A stretch of DNA of 53,694 nt, from positions 1 through 53,694 of the forward strand of contig JBMOIF010000006.1 in NCBI GenBank assembly GCA_049317465.1. The letters run 5' to 3'. A program made the translations under genes and the position numbers. Under the pieces are notes generated by a model, which saw nothing but the letters and a program-made list of their open reading frames with translations, was not told the origin of the DNA and did not search any database. Shown piece by piece: positions 17,398 through 26,083 of this stretch. The DNA comes from CAIQIA01 sp049317465 (GTDB lineage Bacteria > Cyanobacteriota > Cyanobacteriia > PCC-6307 > Cyanobiaceae). Numbering within the stretch: position 1 is the stretch's first letter; every line of letters begins with the position of its first letter.

Positions 17398-18687
17398 ATG
17401 CGCCTGCTGCTGGTCTCCCCCCAGTTTCCTCCGACCAATGCCGCAGACGCCCAGCGCCTGCGCATGCTGCTGCCCCACCTGGGCGCCGCCGGCTGCCGGG
17501 CCGAGGTGCTGGCCGTGGAGCCCGGGAACCTGGCGGCACCGCTGGACCCATGGCAGGCCGAGGGTCTGCCGGCCGACGTGCCGGTGCATCGGGTGCGGGG
17601 GCTGCCCCTGGCCTGGTCGCGGCTGCCGGGGCTGGGGGGGGTGCCGGCCCGCACCCTCGGGGCCCTTGACCGGGCCGGATCCCGGCTGCTGCGCCGGGGC
17701 GGATTCGATGGGGTCTACTTCTCCACCACGGCCTTCGGTCTGTTTCGCCTCGGTCCCCGCTGGCGTCGTCGCTTCGGCGTGCCGTTCGTTCTCGATTACC
17801 AGGACCCCTGGGTCAACGACTTCTACCGGCAGCATCCCGCCATCCGTCCCCCCGGAGGACGCCTCAAGCAGGCCGTCAGCGACCGGCTCAACCGGCTCCA
17901 TGAACCGCGGGTGCTGCGCCACGTCAGCGGCATCACCGCCGTCAGCGCCGACTACGGCCGGCAACTTCGGGGCCGTTACCCCTGGCTGGAGGGCCTGCCC
18001 GAGCTGGTGCTGCCGTTTCCCGGAGAACCCGCCGACTTCATCCGGTTGCCGGATCCGCCCCCCTGGCCCCTCCCCTTCGACCCCCACGACGGGCTGCTGC
18101 ACTGGGTCTCGATCGGCCGCGGCGGGCCCGACCTGGCCACGGCCCTGGAGGGGTTGTTCCGTGCCATCGCCGGCCATGCCGACCCGCAGCTGCGCCGGCG
18201 TCTGCGTCTGCACTTTCTCGGAACGTCCTACGCCGCGGCGGGCCGCGGCATCCCCAGCGTGCGGCCCCTGGCCGAGCGCCATGGGCTGGGGGACTGCGTG
18301 CATGAGCAGACCGACCGGCTCCCCCTCTCCCAGGCCCTGAGCTGCCTGAGGGCGGCCGACGCCCTCCTGGTGATCGGTTCCAGCGATGCGGGTTACACGG
18401 CCTCCAAGATCTACCCTTACCTGCTCGCCCGGCGTCCCCTGCTCGCCGTCATGCACCGACGCAGCTCCGTGGTCGATCTGCTCCAGCGTTGTGGCGGAGG
18501 CCAGGTGGTGACCTTTGATGGCGACGGGTCCCCCGACCGTCTTGCGGCCGCGATCGACGAGCGCTGGTTGCGCCAGGGGGCTCACAACCGCGTCGTGCCG
18601 CTGCAGCACGAGGCCTTCGCCCCCTGCACGGCCCAGGCCCAGGCCACGGAGCTGACGGCCTTTCTGCGGCGCTGTCTGCGGCCATGA
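17398..18687 (+). CDS. Glycosyltransferase, GT4-like
   Basis: The 429-residue protein begins RLLLVSPQFPPTNAADAQRL, a common N-terminus for GT-B enzymes. VLDYQDPWVNDFY (about 132-144) and ITAVSADYGRQL follow. The C-terminal half has WVSIGRGGPDLATAL and LLVIGSSDAGYTASKIYPYLLARRP (about 322-346), which replaces the usual EX7E with the S..YT.SK.Y pattern seen in GT-like proteins annotated as group 1. It starts the second co-directional run and overlaps the polymerase-like gene by four bases. Confidence 0.8.
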   Translation: MRLLLVSPQFPPTNAADAQRLRMLLPHLGAAGCRAEVLAVEPGNLAAPLDPWQAEGLPADVPVHRVRGLPLAWSRLPGLGGVPARTLGALDRAGSRLLRRGGFDGVYFSTTAFGLFRLGPRWRRRFGVPFVLDYQDPWVNDFYRQHPAIRPPGGRLKQAVSDRLNRLHEPRVLRHVSGITAVSADYGRQLRGRYPWLEGLPELVLPFPGEPADFIRLPDPPPWPLPFDPHDGLLHWVSIGRGGPDLATALEGLFRAIAGHADPQLRRRLRLHFLGTSYAAAGRGIPSVRPLAERHGLGDCVHEQTDRLPLSQALSCLRAADALLVIGSSDAGYTASKIYPYLLARRPLLAVMHRRSSVVDLLQRCGGGQVVTFDGDGSPDRLAAAIDERWLRQGAHNRVVPLQHEAFAPCTAQAQATELTAFLRRCLRP

Positions 18688-20198
18688 CCCGTTCCTCGCT
18701 GCCGCCGCTGGCCGCCGTTGCCCCCCCGGGGGGCCGTCGCGATGAGGTCACCATCGAGCAGGTGGCCCGTAGCTTCCAGCGGCTGGCCCAGCGGGTCCTG
18801 CCGTGGCTGCAGGGCCTGCTGGCCGCCATCGCCGGCCTGCTGCTGTTTGTGGCCGGCCTGCCCAGCCTGGTGCTCTTCGCGTCGATCGCGGGCCCCATGG
18901 TGGTGCTGCTGCAGCTGTGGCTGCGCCAGGCGGGCCCGGTGCTGCCGATCCTGCCCGCTTATCTGCTCATCCAGGCGATTGTCAATCTCGTTCCCCTGGC
19001 CGGCACCAGCATTCCGGCCGCCTGGTTTGAGAAGGGCGAGCTGCTGACGGCCGTGACGGTCTCCCTGGCCCTGTGGTTCCTGGCCATCGGCGCCGGCTGG
19101 ATGTTCACCCCTCCCAGCCTGGGCATGGCTGCCGACCGCACGCCCCTGCCCCTGGCGCGCACCCAGACCTGGCTGGCCCATCAGCTGCTGCTGGTGGCCC
19201 TCCTGAGCCGGCTGGCCCCCGCCGCGCCAGGGTTCTGGACGGTGCTCGGCAGCAACGCCAACACCGTCTTCTCCCTGCTCAAGGTGGTGAGTAGTTTCGC
19301 CATCACCGCCGGGGGATTCCTGGGGGCGTACCGCTGGGCGATCGGTGCCCTGCCGCGTGCCTGGCTCTGGTGGCTCACGGTGGGCGCGATCCTGTTCCAG
19401 AGCTTCGCCACCCTGCTGCTCTCCAGTGCCCAGAGTCTGGTGTTGACGGTGTTGCTGGGTCTGTGGCTGGGCAGGCCCCGCCGCGCCCTGCCGGTGACGC
19501 TGGTGGCCCTGGTGCTGGTGGGGGTGCTGCAGCAGGGCAAGGCCGTGGTGCGCGAGCGCTACTGGGAGAACGGCACGGGCGGCAAGGCCCTGTCGGCCGT
19601 GAACCCGACGCAGCTGGTCGCCGAGTGGATCGATGCCAGCCTCAATGCCGATCCCACCGCCGGGTCGGGCATCAAGAAGCAGGGTCTCGCCGATCGGGTG
19701 AGCAACCTTTACAACCTTTTTTATGTGGTCGACAAGCTTGAGGCCGGCACCCCCCCGATGGATGGAGGCAGCCTGGCGGTGATCCCCCAGGTGCTGGTGC
19801 CACGGGTGCTCAATCCCGACAAGGTGCGCGGACAGGAGGGGCAGGTGTTGCTCAACCTGCACTTCGGCCGGCAGCAGACCCGCGAGCAGACCGAGGTCAC
19901 CTACATCGCCTGGGGTTTCCTGCCCGAGGCCGTCGGCAACTTCGGCAGCTTCTTCGGTCCACTGCTGTATGGCGTCGTGGTGGGCATGCTGCTGCGCATC
20001 AGCGAGAACGTCGGCCGCCTGCAGCCCCTGCTTTCGGTGGCCGGACTGCTGTCGCTGGCGGTCACGGTCGTCTGGCTCACCTCGTACGAGATGGTGGCGT
20101 CCACCTTCGTCGGGTCCATCGCCCAGATCATCACCTTCCTGCTGCTGCTGACCCTCGTGCTGGGTTCCGGCGGTGGGGCGGCGGCCCCGCGACGGTGA
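18684..20198 (+). CDS. Polytopic membrane protein, candidate polysaccharide polymerase or ligase (Wzy-like)
   Basis: The 504-residue protein has about ten to twelve hydrophobic segments. A large hydrophilic loop (about residues 285-400) carries VRERYWENG, VSNLYNLFYVVDKLEAGTPP and WGFLPEAVGNFGSFFG. The layout of many helices with one big periplasmic loop near the C-terminal third fits Wzy and O-antigen ligase families, whose primary sequences are poorly conserved. It sits among glycosyltransferases and overlaps both neighbours. The function is inferred from topology and context. Confidence 0.65.
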   Translation: MTRSSLPPLAAVAPPGGRRDEVTIEQVARSFQRLAQRVLPWLQGLLAAIAGLLLFVAGLPSLVLFASIAGPMVVLLQLWLRQAGPVLPILPAYLLIQAIVNLVPLAGTSIPAAWFEKGELLTAVTVSLALWFLAIGAGWMFTPPSLGMAADRTPLPLARTQTWLAHQLLLVALLSRLAPAAPGFWTVLGSNANTVFSLLKVVSSFAITAGGFLGAYRWAIGALPRAWLWWLTVGAILFQSFATLLLSSAQSLVLTVLLGLWLGRPRRALPVTLVALVLVGVLQQGKAVVRERYWENGTGGKALSAVNPTQLVAEWIDASLNADPTAGSGIKKQGLADRVSNLYNLFYVVDKLEAGTPPMDGGSLAVIPQVLVPRVLNPDKVRGQEGQVLLNLHFGRQQTREQTEVTYIAWGFLPEAVGNFGSFFGPLLYGVVVGMLLRISENVGRLQPLLSVAGLLSLAVTVVWLTSYEMVASTFVGSIAQIITFLLLLTLVLGSGGGAAAPRR

Positions 20199-21388
20199 TG
20201 GCGCCGCTCCGGCTGGCTGTGGTGGTGAGCCATCCGATCCAGTACTACGTGCCATGGTTCGTGGCCCTGGCCCAACGCCGGGACCTCGTGCTGCGGGTCT
20301 TCTACCTCTGGACCGGCATGGGCGGCGCGGCCCGGGATCCGGGATTCGACCAGACCATCCGCTGGGATCTGCCGCTGTTGCAGGGGTATGACCACACCTT
20401 CGTGCCCAACCGGTCCCGCCGTCCGGGCAGTGACCATTTCGGCGGGCTGCACTGCCCTGACCTGCCGCGGCAGCTGCGCGACTGGCGCGCCGATGGGGTG
20501 CTGCTCTTCGGCTACGCCTGGCGTGCCCAGCTGCAGCTGCTGCTGGACCCCCGCCTGGCCTCCATGCCCGTGCTGTTGCGGGGTGATTCCCACGACCTGG
20601 TGCCCCGCACCGGCCCGCGGGCGCTGCTGGCCCGGCTGGTGCGCCGGATCCTGTTCCGCCGCCTGGCCGGGGCCCTGGCCGTGGGGGAGGCCAACCGCCG
20701 GCATCTGCTGGCCTCCGGTCTTCCGCCGCAGCGCATCGTGCTGGCTCCCCATGCGGTGGACAACGACCGCTTCCTGGCCGCCGCCGCCGCCGCCAGGGCC
20801 GAAGCCGCCGCCTGGCGTGGGCGTCTGGGCATCGATCCCACCGCCCCGGTGGTGCTGTTCACCGGCAAGTTCATCGCCAAGAAGCGTCCCCTTGATCTGC
20901 TGGAGGCCTTTCTGGCCCTCGACCATCCCACGGCCGCGCTGGTGCTGGTCGGAGCGGGCCCGCTCGAGACGCCGCTGCGCCAGCGGCTGGCCCGGGCGCC
21001 GGGGGCGCGGGTGCACCTGACCGGATTCGTGAACCAGTCGGCCATGCCTGCGGCCTATGCCCTCGGTGACGTGATCGTGCTGCCCTCCGAGGGGCCCGGC
21101 GAGACCTGGGGGCTGTGCATCAACGAGGCGATGAACCTCGGGCTGCCGGCCATCGTCAGCAGCCATGTGGGCTGCGGTCCTGATCTGGTGCTGCCCGGTC
21201 GCACCGGCTGGGTCGTTCCCGCCGGGGATCGGCAGGCCCTGGCTGACACCCTGGCGGAGGCCCTGGCCGATCCCGGCCGGCTGAAGCGCTTTGGGGAGGC
21301 GGCGCGGCAGCGGGTTGCCCACTACGGTTACGACGCCACCACGGCTGGCCTGCTGCAGGCGCTGGCCCTGATCCGCCGGTCGGCATGA
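20198..21388 (+). CDS. Glycosyltransferase family 4 (GT-B)
   Basis: The 396-residue protein begins LRLAVVVSHPIQYYVPWFVAL, the SHPIQYY opening of a recognised GT4 subgroup. APHAVDNDRF (about 186-195), LFTGKFIAKKRPLDLLEAF (about 222-240), and PGETWGLCINEAMNLGLPAIVS (about 302-323) with EX7E follow. An ATG at 20198 overlaps the preceding stop by one base. A GTG at 20195 would give a GTGA overlap. The enzyme is a retaining sugar transferase of unknown specificity. Confidence 0.89.
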   Translation: MAPLRLAVVVSHPIQYYVPWFVALAQRRDLVLRVFYLWTGMGGAARDPGFDQTIRWDLPLLQGYDHTFVPNRSRRPGSDHFGGLHCPDLPRQLRDWRADGVLLFGYAWRAQLQLLLDPRLASMPVLLRGDSHDLVPRTGPRALLARLVRRILFRRLAGALAVGEANRRHLLASGLPPQRIVLAPHAVDNDRFLAAAAAARAEAAAWRGRLGIDPTAPVVLFTGKFIAKKRPLDLLEAFLALDHPTAALVLVGAGPLETPLRQRLARAPGARVHLTGFVNQSAMPAAYALGDVIVLPSEGPGETWGLCINEAMNLGLPAIVSSHVGCGPDLVLPGRTGWVVPAGDRQALADTLAEALADPGRLKRFGEAARQRVAHYGYDATTAGLLQALALIRRSA

Positions 21389-22542
21389 TCCACCGCCCCC
21401 GCATCCTGCTGCTGCTTCCCGAAGCCTGGGGCCACGACGGGGGTGTGCAGGCCTACGGCCGCGGCCTGCTGCAGAGCCTGCGCGAGGCGCGGCCCGGGGC
21501 CGTGATCGAGGTGATCAGCGTGCTCGACCGCCCTGACCAGCGCCCAGCGGCACTGCTGGCGGACCCGGCCCTGCAGCTGCAGGGTCTGGGGGGAGGTCCC
21601 CGCTGGCGGTGGGAGCCGCGGCTGCTGCGGTCGGCGCTGGCGGCGGCCGGTCGTCGGCCGGGGCTGGTGCTGGCTGCCCACGTGCACCTGGCCCCGGCGG
21701 CCCTGCTGGCGGCACGCCGGGCCGGCGCGGGGGTCTGGCTCACGGCCCACGGCAAGGAGGTGTGGGGGCTGCCGCCGGGGTTGCGCCGCTCGAGCCTGCG
21801 CCGGGTCGATCGCCTGCTGCCGGTGAGCCGTTACACGGCCAGCCAGTTGCAACCGCTGCTGCAGGGGCGGCGATCGCCGCCCCCCTGCAGCGTGCTGTCC
21901 AACGCCTTTGACCCCGGCCGCTTCCATCCCGGCCCCCGGCCGCCGGTGCTGCTCCAGCGCTACGGCCTCGGGCCGCAGACACCGCTGCTGTTCAGCCTGA
22001 CGCGCCTGAGCGTCGCTGACCGTCCCAAGCGGATCGAGCGGCTGATCGAGGCCATGCCCGAGCTGCGGCGGCTGCATCCGGAGCTGCGGTTGCTGATCGG
22101 TGGCGATGGTGACAACCGGCCGCGGCTGCAGGAGCTGGTGGGGCGCCTGGGGCTGACCGGGGCGGTGCTGCTGCCGGGCCGCCTGGCCGACGAGGAGCTG
22201 GCTGACCACTTCCGCCTGGCCACGGTCTTCGCTCTGCCCAGCAGCAAGGAGGGGTTCGGCATTGTGTTTCTCGAGGCCCTGGGCTGCGGTTGCCCGGTGC
22301 TGGGCGGTAACCGTGACGGCACCGCCGATCCGCTGCAGGATGGCCGCCTCGGCGCCCTGGTGGATCCCGATGGCCCCCTGGTGCCCCACCTTGACCGGCT
22401 GCTGCGGCGCCAGGGGCCGTCCCTCTGGTTCGAGCCGCAGGCCCTGGCCGCCGCCACCGCCGCCGCCTTCGGCGAGGCGGCCCGCACCCGCGCCCTGGCG
22501 GCCCTGCTCGACGCCCACGCCCCCCTTCTCCACCACCCCTGA
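21385..22542 (+). CDS. Glycosyltransferase family 4 (GT-B)
   Basis: The 385-residue protein has a GG(V)QAY motif at the N-terminus (WGHDGGVQAYGRGLL). It continues with HGKEVWGLP, VLSNAFDPGRFHP (about 171-183), FSLTRLSVADRPKRIERLIEAM (about 206-227), and LPSSKEGFGIVFLEALGCGCPVLGG (about 285-309), the donor site. It overlaps the previous gene by four bases (ATGA) and is followed two bases later by an FkbM methyltransferase gene. Confidence 0.89.
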   Translation: MIHRPRILLLLPEAWGHDGGVQAYGRGLLQSLREARPGAVIEVISVLDRPDQRPAALLADPALQLQGLGGGPRWRWEPRLLRSALAAAGRRPGLVLAAHVHLAPAALLAARRAGAGVWLTAHGKEVWGLPPGLRRSSLRRVDRLLPVSRYTASQLQPLLQGRRSPPPCSVLSNAFDPGRFHPGPRPPVLLQRYGLGPQTPLLFSLTRLSVADRPKRIERLIEAMPELRRLHPELRLLIGGDGDNRPRLQELVGRLGLTGAVLLPGRLADEELADHFRLATVFALPSSKEGFGIVFLEALGCGCPVLGGNRDGTADPLQDGRLGALVDPDGPLVPHLDRLLRRQGPSLWFEPQALAAATAAAFGEAARTRALAALLDAHAPLLHHP

Positions 22543-22544
22543 CC

Positions 22545-23432
22545 GTGCCCTTCCCTTCCCTGCCATCGCCCGTGAGGGCCGTCACCCAGCGGGGACTGGC
22601 CTACATCTGGCGCCATCCGCTGGCGGGCCGCAACCGCACCGCCGCCACCCTCCGGTATGTGCGCTGGCAGCTGGCCAGCCGCCTGCGACCCGAGCCGATC
22701 GTGATGCCGTGGCTGCAGGGGGCGCGCCTGGTGGTGCGTCGCGGCCTCGCCGGTGCCACCGGCAACCTCTACTGCGGCCTGCATGAATGGCCCGACATGC
22801 CCCTGGTGCTGCATCTGCTGCGCCCCGGGGATCTGTTTCTTGACCTCGGCAGCAATGTGGGCAGCTACACCGTTCTGGCCGGTGCGGTGGCGGGAGCCGA
22901 TGTGATCGCTGTCGAGCCGGTGCCCGTCACCCTGGCCGTGCTGCGCGACAACATCGCCCTCAACGGGCTCAGCGACCGGGTCGAGGTGCTGCCGGTGGCC
23001 CTGGGGGCTGACCACGGTGAGGTGCTGTTCAGCCTCGACCGCGATGCCACGAATCAGGTGGTGACCGCGGCCTATGGCGGCCTCAGTGCTGCGGTGCCGC
23101 TGCTGCCCCTCGATGCCGTGCGCGGGGCCGAACGGGCCTGTTGCGCCAAGATCGATGTGGAGGGCCACGAACCGGCGCTGGTGGCGGGGGGCCACCGGGT
23201 GCTTGGCTCGCCGGCGCTGCAGGTGGTGCTGCTCGAGGGCCGCCAGCCCGAGGTGATGACGGCCATGGAGCAGCACGGTTTCGTGCCCTGCACCTACCAC
23301 CCCTGGGAGCGCCGCCTGGAGGACGGGGTGCTCACCCATGGCGGCAACCAGATCTGGGTGCGGAACCTGGCCTGGGCGCGGGAGCGCCTGGCCTCGGCCC
23401 CGGCTCTGCGGGTCCTCGACCAGAACGTCTGA
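22545..23432 (+). CDS. FkbM family methyltransferase
   Basis: The 295-residue protein carries the SAM motif FLDLGSNVGSYTVLAG (about 97-112), the acidic-loop segment IAVEPVP, and the family signature KIDVEGHEPALVAGG (about 202-216). A GTG start at 22545 lies three bases after the previous stop. The N-terminal 60 residues are basic. With the antisense FkbM gene at 16520 it gives the cluster two methyltransferases, probably acting on different sugars. That role is inferred. Confidence 0.87.
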   Translation: MPFPSLPSPVRAVTQRGLAYIWRHPLAGRNRTAATLRYVRWQLASRLRPEPIVMPWLQGARLVVRRGLAGATGNLYCGLHEWPDMPLVLHLLRPGDLFLDLGSNVGSYTVLAGAVAGADVIAVEPVPVTLAVLRDNIALNGLSDRVEVLPVALGADHGEVLFSLDRDATNQVVTAAYGGLSAAVPLLPLDAVRGAERACCAKIDVEGHEPALVAGGHRVLGSPALQVVLLEGRQPEVMTAMEQHGFVPCTYHPWERRLEDGVLTHGGNQIWVRNLAWARERLASAPALRVLDQNV

Positions 23433-24613
23433 TGCGCGTCCTGCATCTCATCCCGTCGGTGAGCCCCCTGCGGGGCGGCCCCAGCCAGGCGGTGGTGGCC
23501 ATGGTGAAGGCCGAGCGGGCCCTGGGCTGTGATGCCCGCATCGTCACCACCAATGACCATGGACCCGGGCTGCTGCCCGAGCTGCCCCTGGGCGACTGGG
23601 GTGAGTGGCAGGGGGTTCCCCTGCGGGCCTTCCGCCGCTGGTCGCCGCCCGTGCGGCCGCTGCGGGAGTTCCAGGTGGCCCCGGCCATGGCCCCCTGGCT
23701 CTGGCAGGAGCTGCCCCGCTGGGACCTGCTGCACGTGCACGCCCTCTTCTCGTGGTCGACCAGCACGGGCATGGCCCTGGCCCGGCGCCGACGGGTGCCC
23801 TACCTGCTGCGCACCATCGGCCAGCTCAACACCTGGAGCCTGCGCCAGAGCCCCCGGCGCAAGCGGCTGCTGCTGCGGCTCGTGGACCGCAGCAACCTGC
23901 AGGGGGCCGCAGCCCTGCACTTCACGAGCGCGGCCGAACAGGAGGAGGCGGCCGCCCTGGGGCTTGCCACCCCCGGTTTCGTGCTGCCCCTGGGGGTGGA
24001 TCTGCCGGCGGCGGATGGCCTGCCCGCCCAGCGGCCCCCCGGCGGGACCCGGTTCGTGTTCCTGTCGCGGCTGCATCCCAAGAAGCAGCTGCCGCTGCTG
24101 TTCGAGGCCCTGGCCGCCGTGCAGCGCCGGCGACCGGCCGCCGACTGGAGCCTGGCCGTGGCCGGAGACGGTGACCCGGCCTACCTCCAGCAGCTGCAGC
24201 AGCGGGCCAGTGAACTGGGGCTGGACCAGCGGATCCACTGGCTGGGTTTCGTGGCCGGCGCCGCCAAGCTGCAGCTGCTGGCGACGGCCGACTGGTTCGT
24301 GCTGCCGTCGGCGTCCGAGAACTTCGGCATTGCCGCCCTCGAGGCCCTGGCCGCCGGCACACCGGTGCTGCTGTCGCCCGAGGTGGCCCTGGCGGCGGCG
24401 GTGGCCGAGGCCGACGCGGGACGCCTCTGCCCCGGTCGGCTCGAGCCCCTGACCGAGGCGCTGCTGGCCTGCCTCACCCCGCCGGATCCGCAGCAGCGGG
24501 CCGCCGCCCGGCGGCTGGCGCAGGAGCGCTTCGGCTGGGAGCCCATCGCCCGCTCTCTGCTGGACCGTTACAGGACCTACGCTCCCCCGGACCCGGAGGC
24601 CCAGCCCGCGTGA
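23432..24613 (+). CDS. Glycosyltransferase family 4 (GT-B)
   Basis: The 393-residue enzyme begins MRVLHLIPSVSPLRGGPSQAV, the opening of a widespread exopolysaccharide GT4 group. It has LLHVHALFSWST (about 99-110), FVFLSRLHPKKQLPLLFEAL (about 207-226), and LPSASENFGIAALEALAAGTPVLLS (about 290-314) with EX7E. A TGATG junction couples it to the preceding methyltransferase, and a GTGA junction links it to the next gene. Confidence 0.9.
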   Translation: MRVLHLIPSVSPLRGGPSQAVVAMVKAERALGCDARIVTTNDHGPGLLPELPLGDWGEWQGVPLRAFRRWSPPVRPLREFQVAPAMAPWLWQELPRWDLLHVHALFSWSTSTGMALARRRRVPYLLRTIGQLNTWSLRQSPRRKRLLLRLVDRSNLQGAAALHFTSAAEQEEAAALGLATPGFVLPLGVDLPAADGLPAQRPPGGTRFVFLSRLHPKKQLPLLFEALAAVQRRRPAADWSLAVAGDGDPAYLQQLQQRASELGLDQRIHWLGFVAGAAKLQLLATADWFVLPSASENFGIAALEALAAGTPVLLSPEVALAAAVAEADAGRLCPGRLEPLTEALLACLTPPDPQQRAAARRLAQERFGWEPIARSLLDRYRTYAPPDPEAQPA

Positions 24614-25407
24614 GACCCCAGGACGCACCCTCTTCCCAGATCACGCCGGTGCTGCTCACCTACAACGAGATGGACAACGTCGGTCGCACCCTCGCCGGGC
24701 TGGCCTGGGCACGGCACATCGTCGTGGTGGACAGCGGCAGCACCGACGGCACCCTCGAGCTGCTGGCCGCCGACCCCCGCATCACGGTGGTGGTGCGTCC
24801 CTTCGACAGCTTCGGCCCCCAGTGGAACAGCGGCCTCGCGCGGGTCGACACCCCCTGGGTGCTGAGCCTGGATGCCGACTACGGCGTCACGCCGGCCCTG
24901 GCGGCGGCGCTGGCCGCTGCCGTCGACGGTGCCGAGGCCGAGGGCCATGTCGGCTTCCGGATCCCCTTCCGGTACTGCGTCCACGGCGAGCCCCTGCGCT
25001 GCGCCGTGCTGCCCGCCCGCATCGCCCTGTTCCGCCTCGACAGGGCCCGCTTCGAGGATGACGGCCACAAGGAGCATCTGGTGCTCGATGGCCCCTGCGG
25101 CCAGATCAGGGAACCCCTGCTGCATGACGACCGCAAGCCGCTGAGTCGCTGGCTCTGGTCGCAGCAGCGCTATGCCCGCCAGGAGGTCGACAAGCTGCGG
25201 CAGACGCCGAAGACCCAGTTGTCGTTCGCCGATCGCCTGCGACGTCGCCATGTGATCGCTCCACTGGCACTGCCTCTGATCTGCCTGGTGCTGCGGGGCG
25301 GGGTGTTCGACGGCTGGCGGGGGTGGTTCTATGCCTTCCAGCGGGCCTACGCCGAGCTGCTGCTGAGCCTGATGCTCTGGGAGGACCGGGCCACGGTCGG
25401 CGATTGA
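24610..25407 (+). CDS. Glycosyltransferase family 2, WaaE/KdtX-like
   Basis: The 265-residue GT-A protein has TPVLLTYNEMDNVGRTL, HIVVVDSGSTDGTLELL, and WVLSLDADYGVTPAL. The LTYNE...NI..TL and DSGSTD pattern belongs to the LPS-core WaaE/KdtX-like GT2 group. The start is a GTG at 24610 overlapping the preceding stop. It ends at a TGATG junction with the acetyltransferase gene. A hexose or heptose transfer role is known for relatives. Confidence 0.85.
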   Translation: MRPQDAPSSQITPVLLTYNEMDNVGRTLAGLAWARHIVVVDSGSTDGTLELLAADPRITVVVRPFDSFGPQWNSGLARVDTPWVLSLDADYGVTPALAAALAAAVDGAEAEGHVGFRIPFRYCVHGEPLRCAVLPARIALFRLDRARFEDDGHKEHLVLDGPCGQIREPLLHDDRKPLSRWLWSQQRYARQEVDKLRQTPKTQLSFADRLRRRHVIAPLALPLICLVLRGGVFDGWRGWFYAFQRAYAELLLSLMLWEDRATVGD

Positions 25408-25961
25408 TGGGCGACGACGGCCTCCAGCGGCTCGACCGCTATCGCCTGCCCGACGACTACAGCCCAGGGGCTTCCCTGGGGCGGCAGCTGCTGTGGTTCT
25501 GTCTGGGGGCTCCGCTGCTGGCGGCCCGCTGGCTGCCCGGTTCGGCCTGGCGGCGGCTGCTGCTGGTGGGCTTCGGTGCCTGTCTGGGGAGGGGCTGTCG
25601 CCTCAAGCCCGGCCTGCGGGTCAAGTTCCCCTGGCGCCTCCAGGCCGGGGCCCACTGCTGGCTGGGGGAGGACGTCTGGATCGACAACCTGGCCCCGGTG
25701 CGCCTGGGTGACCGGGTCTGCCTGTCCCAGGGGGCGTACCTCTGCACCGGCAACCACGATTTCCGCTCACCATGGTTTGATCTGCGCCTGGGGGCGATCG
25801 ACCTCGGGGATGACGTGTGGGTGGCGGCGGCGGCGGTGCTGGCCCCGGGGACCATCCTGGGCCCGGGGGCGATCGCTGGCCTGGGGGCTGTGGTCAGTGG
25901 CTGCTGGCCGGCACGGGTGATCCTGCGGGGCAATCCGGCGGAGGTGGTGGGCCAGCGCTGA
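25407..25961 (+). CDS. WcaF-like hexapeptide-repeat acyltransferase
   Basis: The 184-residue protein is a left-handed beta-helix acetyltransferase of the colanic-acid WcaF type. It shows GACLGRGCRLKPGLRVKFPW, GEDVWIDNLAPVRLGDRVCLSQGAYLCTGNHDF with the catalytic-type His in GNHD (about residue 115), and a C-terminal series of hexapeptide turns. The N-terminal 50 residues include a hydrophobic helix. It probably O-acetylates a sugar in the glycan. The start ATG shares one base with the previous stop. Confidence 0.86.
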   Translation: MGDDGLQRLDRYRLPDDYSPGASLGRQLLWFCLGAPLLAARWLPGSAWRRLLLVGFGACLGRGCRLKPGLRVKFPWRLQAGAHCWLGEDVWIDNLAPVRLGDRVCLSQGAYLCTGNHDFRSPWFDLRLGAIDLGDDVWVAAAAVLAPGTILGPGAIAGLGAVVSGCWPARVILRGNPAEVVGQR

Positions 25962-25970
25962 AATCTGCCC

Positions 25971-25996
25971 AGTCCCATGAGCTTTTTCATGGGACT
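25971..25996. terminator. Perfect 10-bp inverted repeat, candidate terminator or processing hairpin
   Basis: AGTCCCATGA (25971-25980) pairs exactly with TCATGGGACT (25987-25996) around a six-base loop GCTTTT. It lies in the largest gap of the second glycan operon, between the acetyltransferase stop and the next glycosyltransferase, and is AT-richer than its surroundings. There is no downstream T run on the plus strand. It could be a partial terminator, an RNA processing site or an operator. Confidence 0.5.
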
Positions 25997-26083
25997 CGGA
26001 TAAAAATCAGCCCCACGGGTGGCGATGCGCTGTTGGGACTTTCTTCGATCCAGGCGCCCCGTCGTCCACGCTTTGACCTCAGG

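Noticed and set aside
18582..20255. Minus-strand frame of 557 codons opposite the polymerase-like gene
   Set aside because: It is Gln/His/Gly-rich with no recognisable motif, and is the expected complement of a Leu/Ala-rich membrane protein gene.
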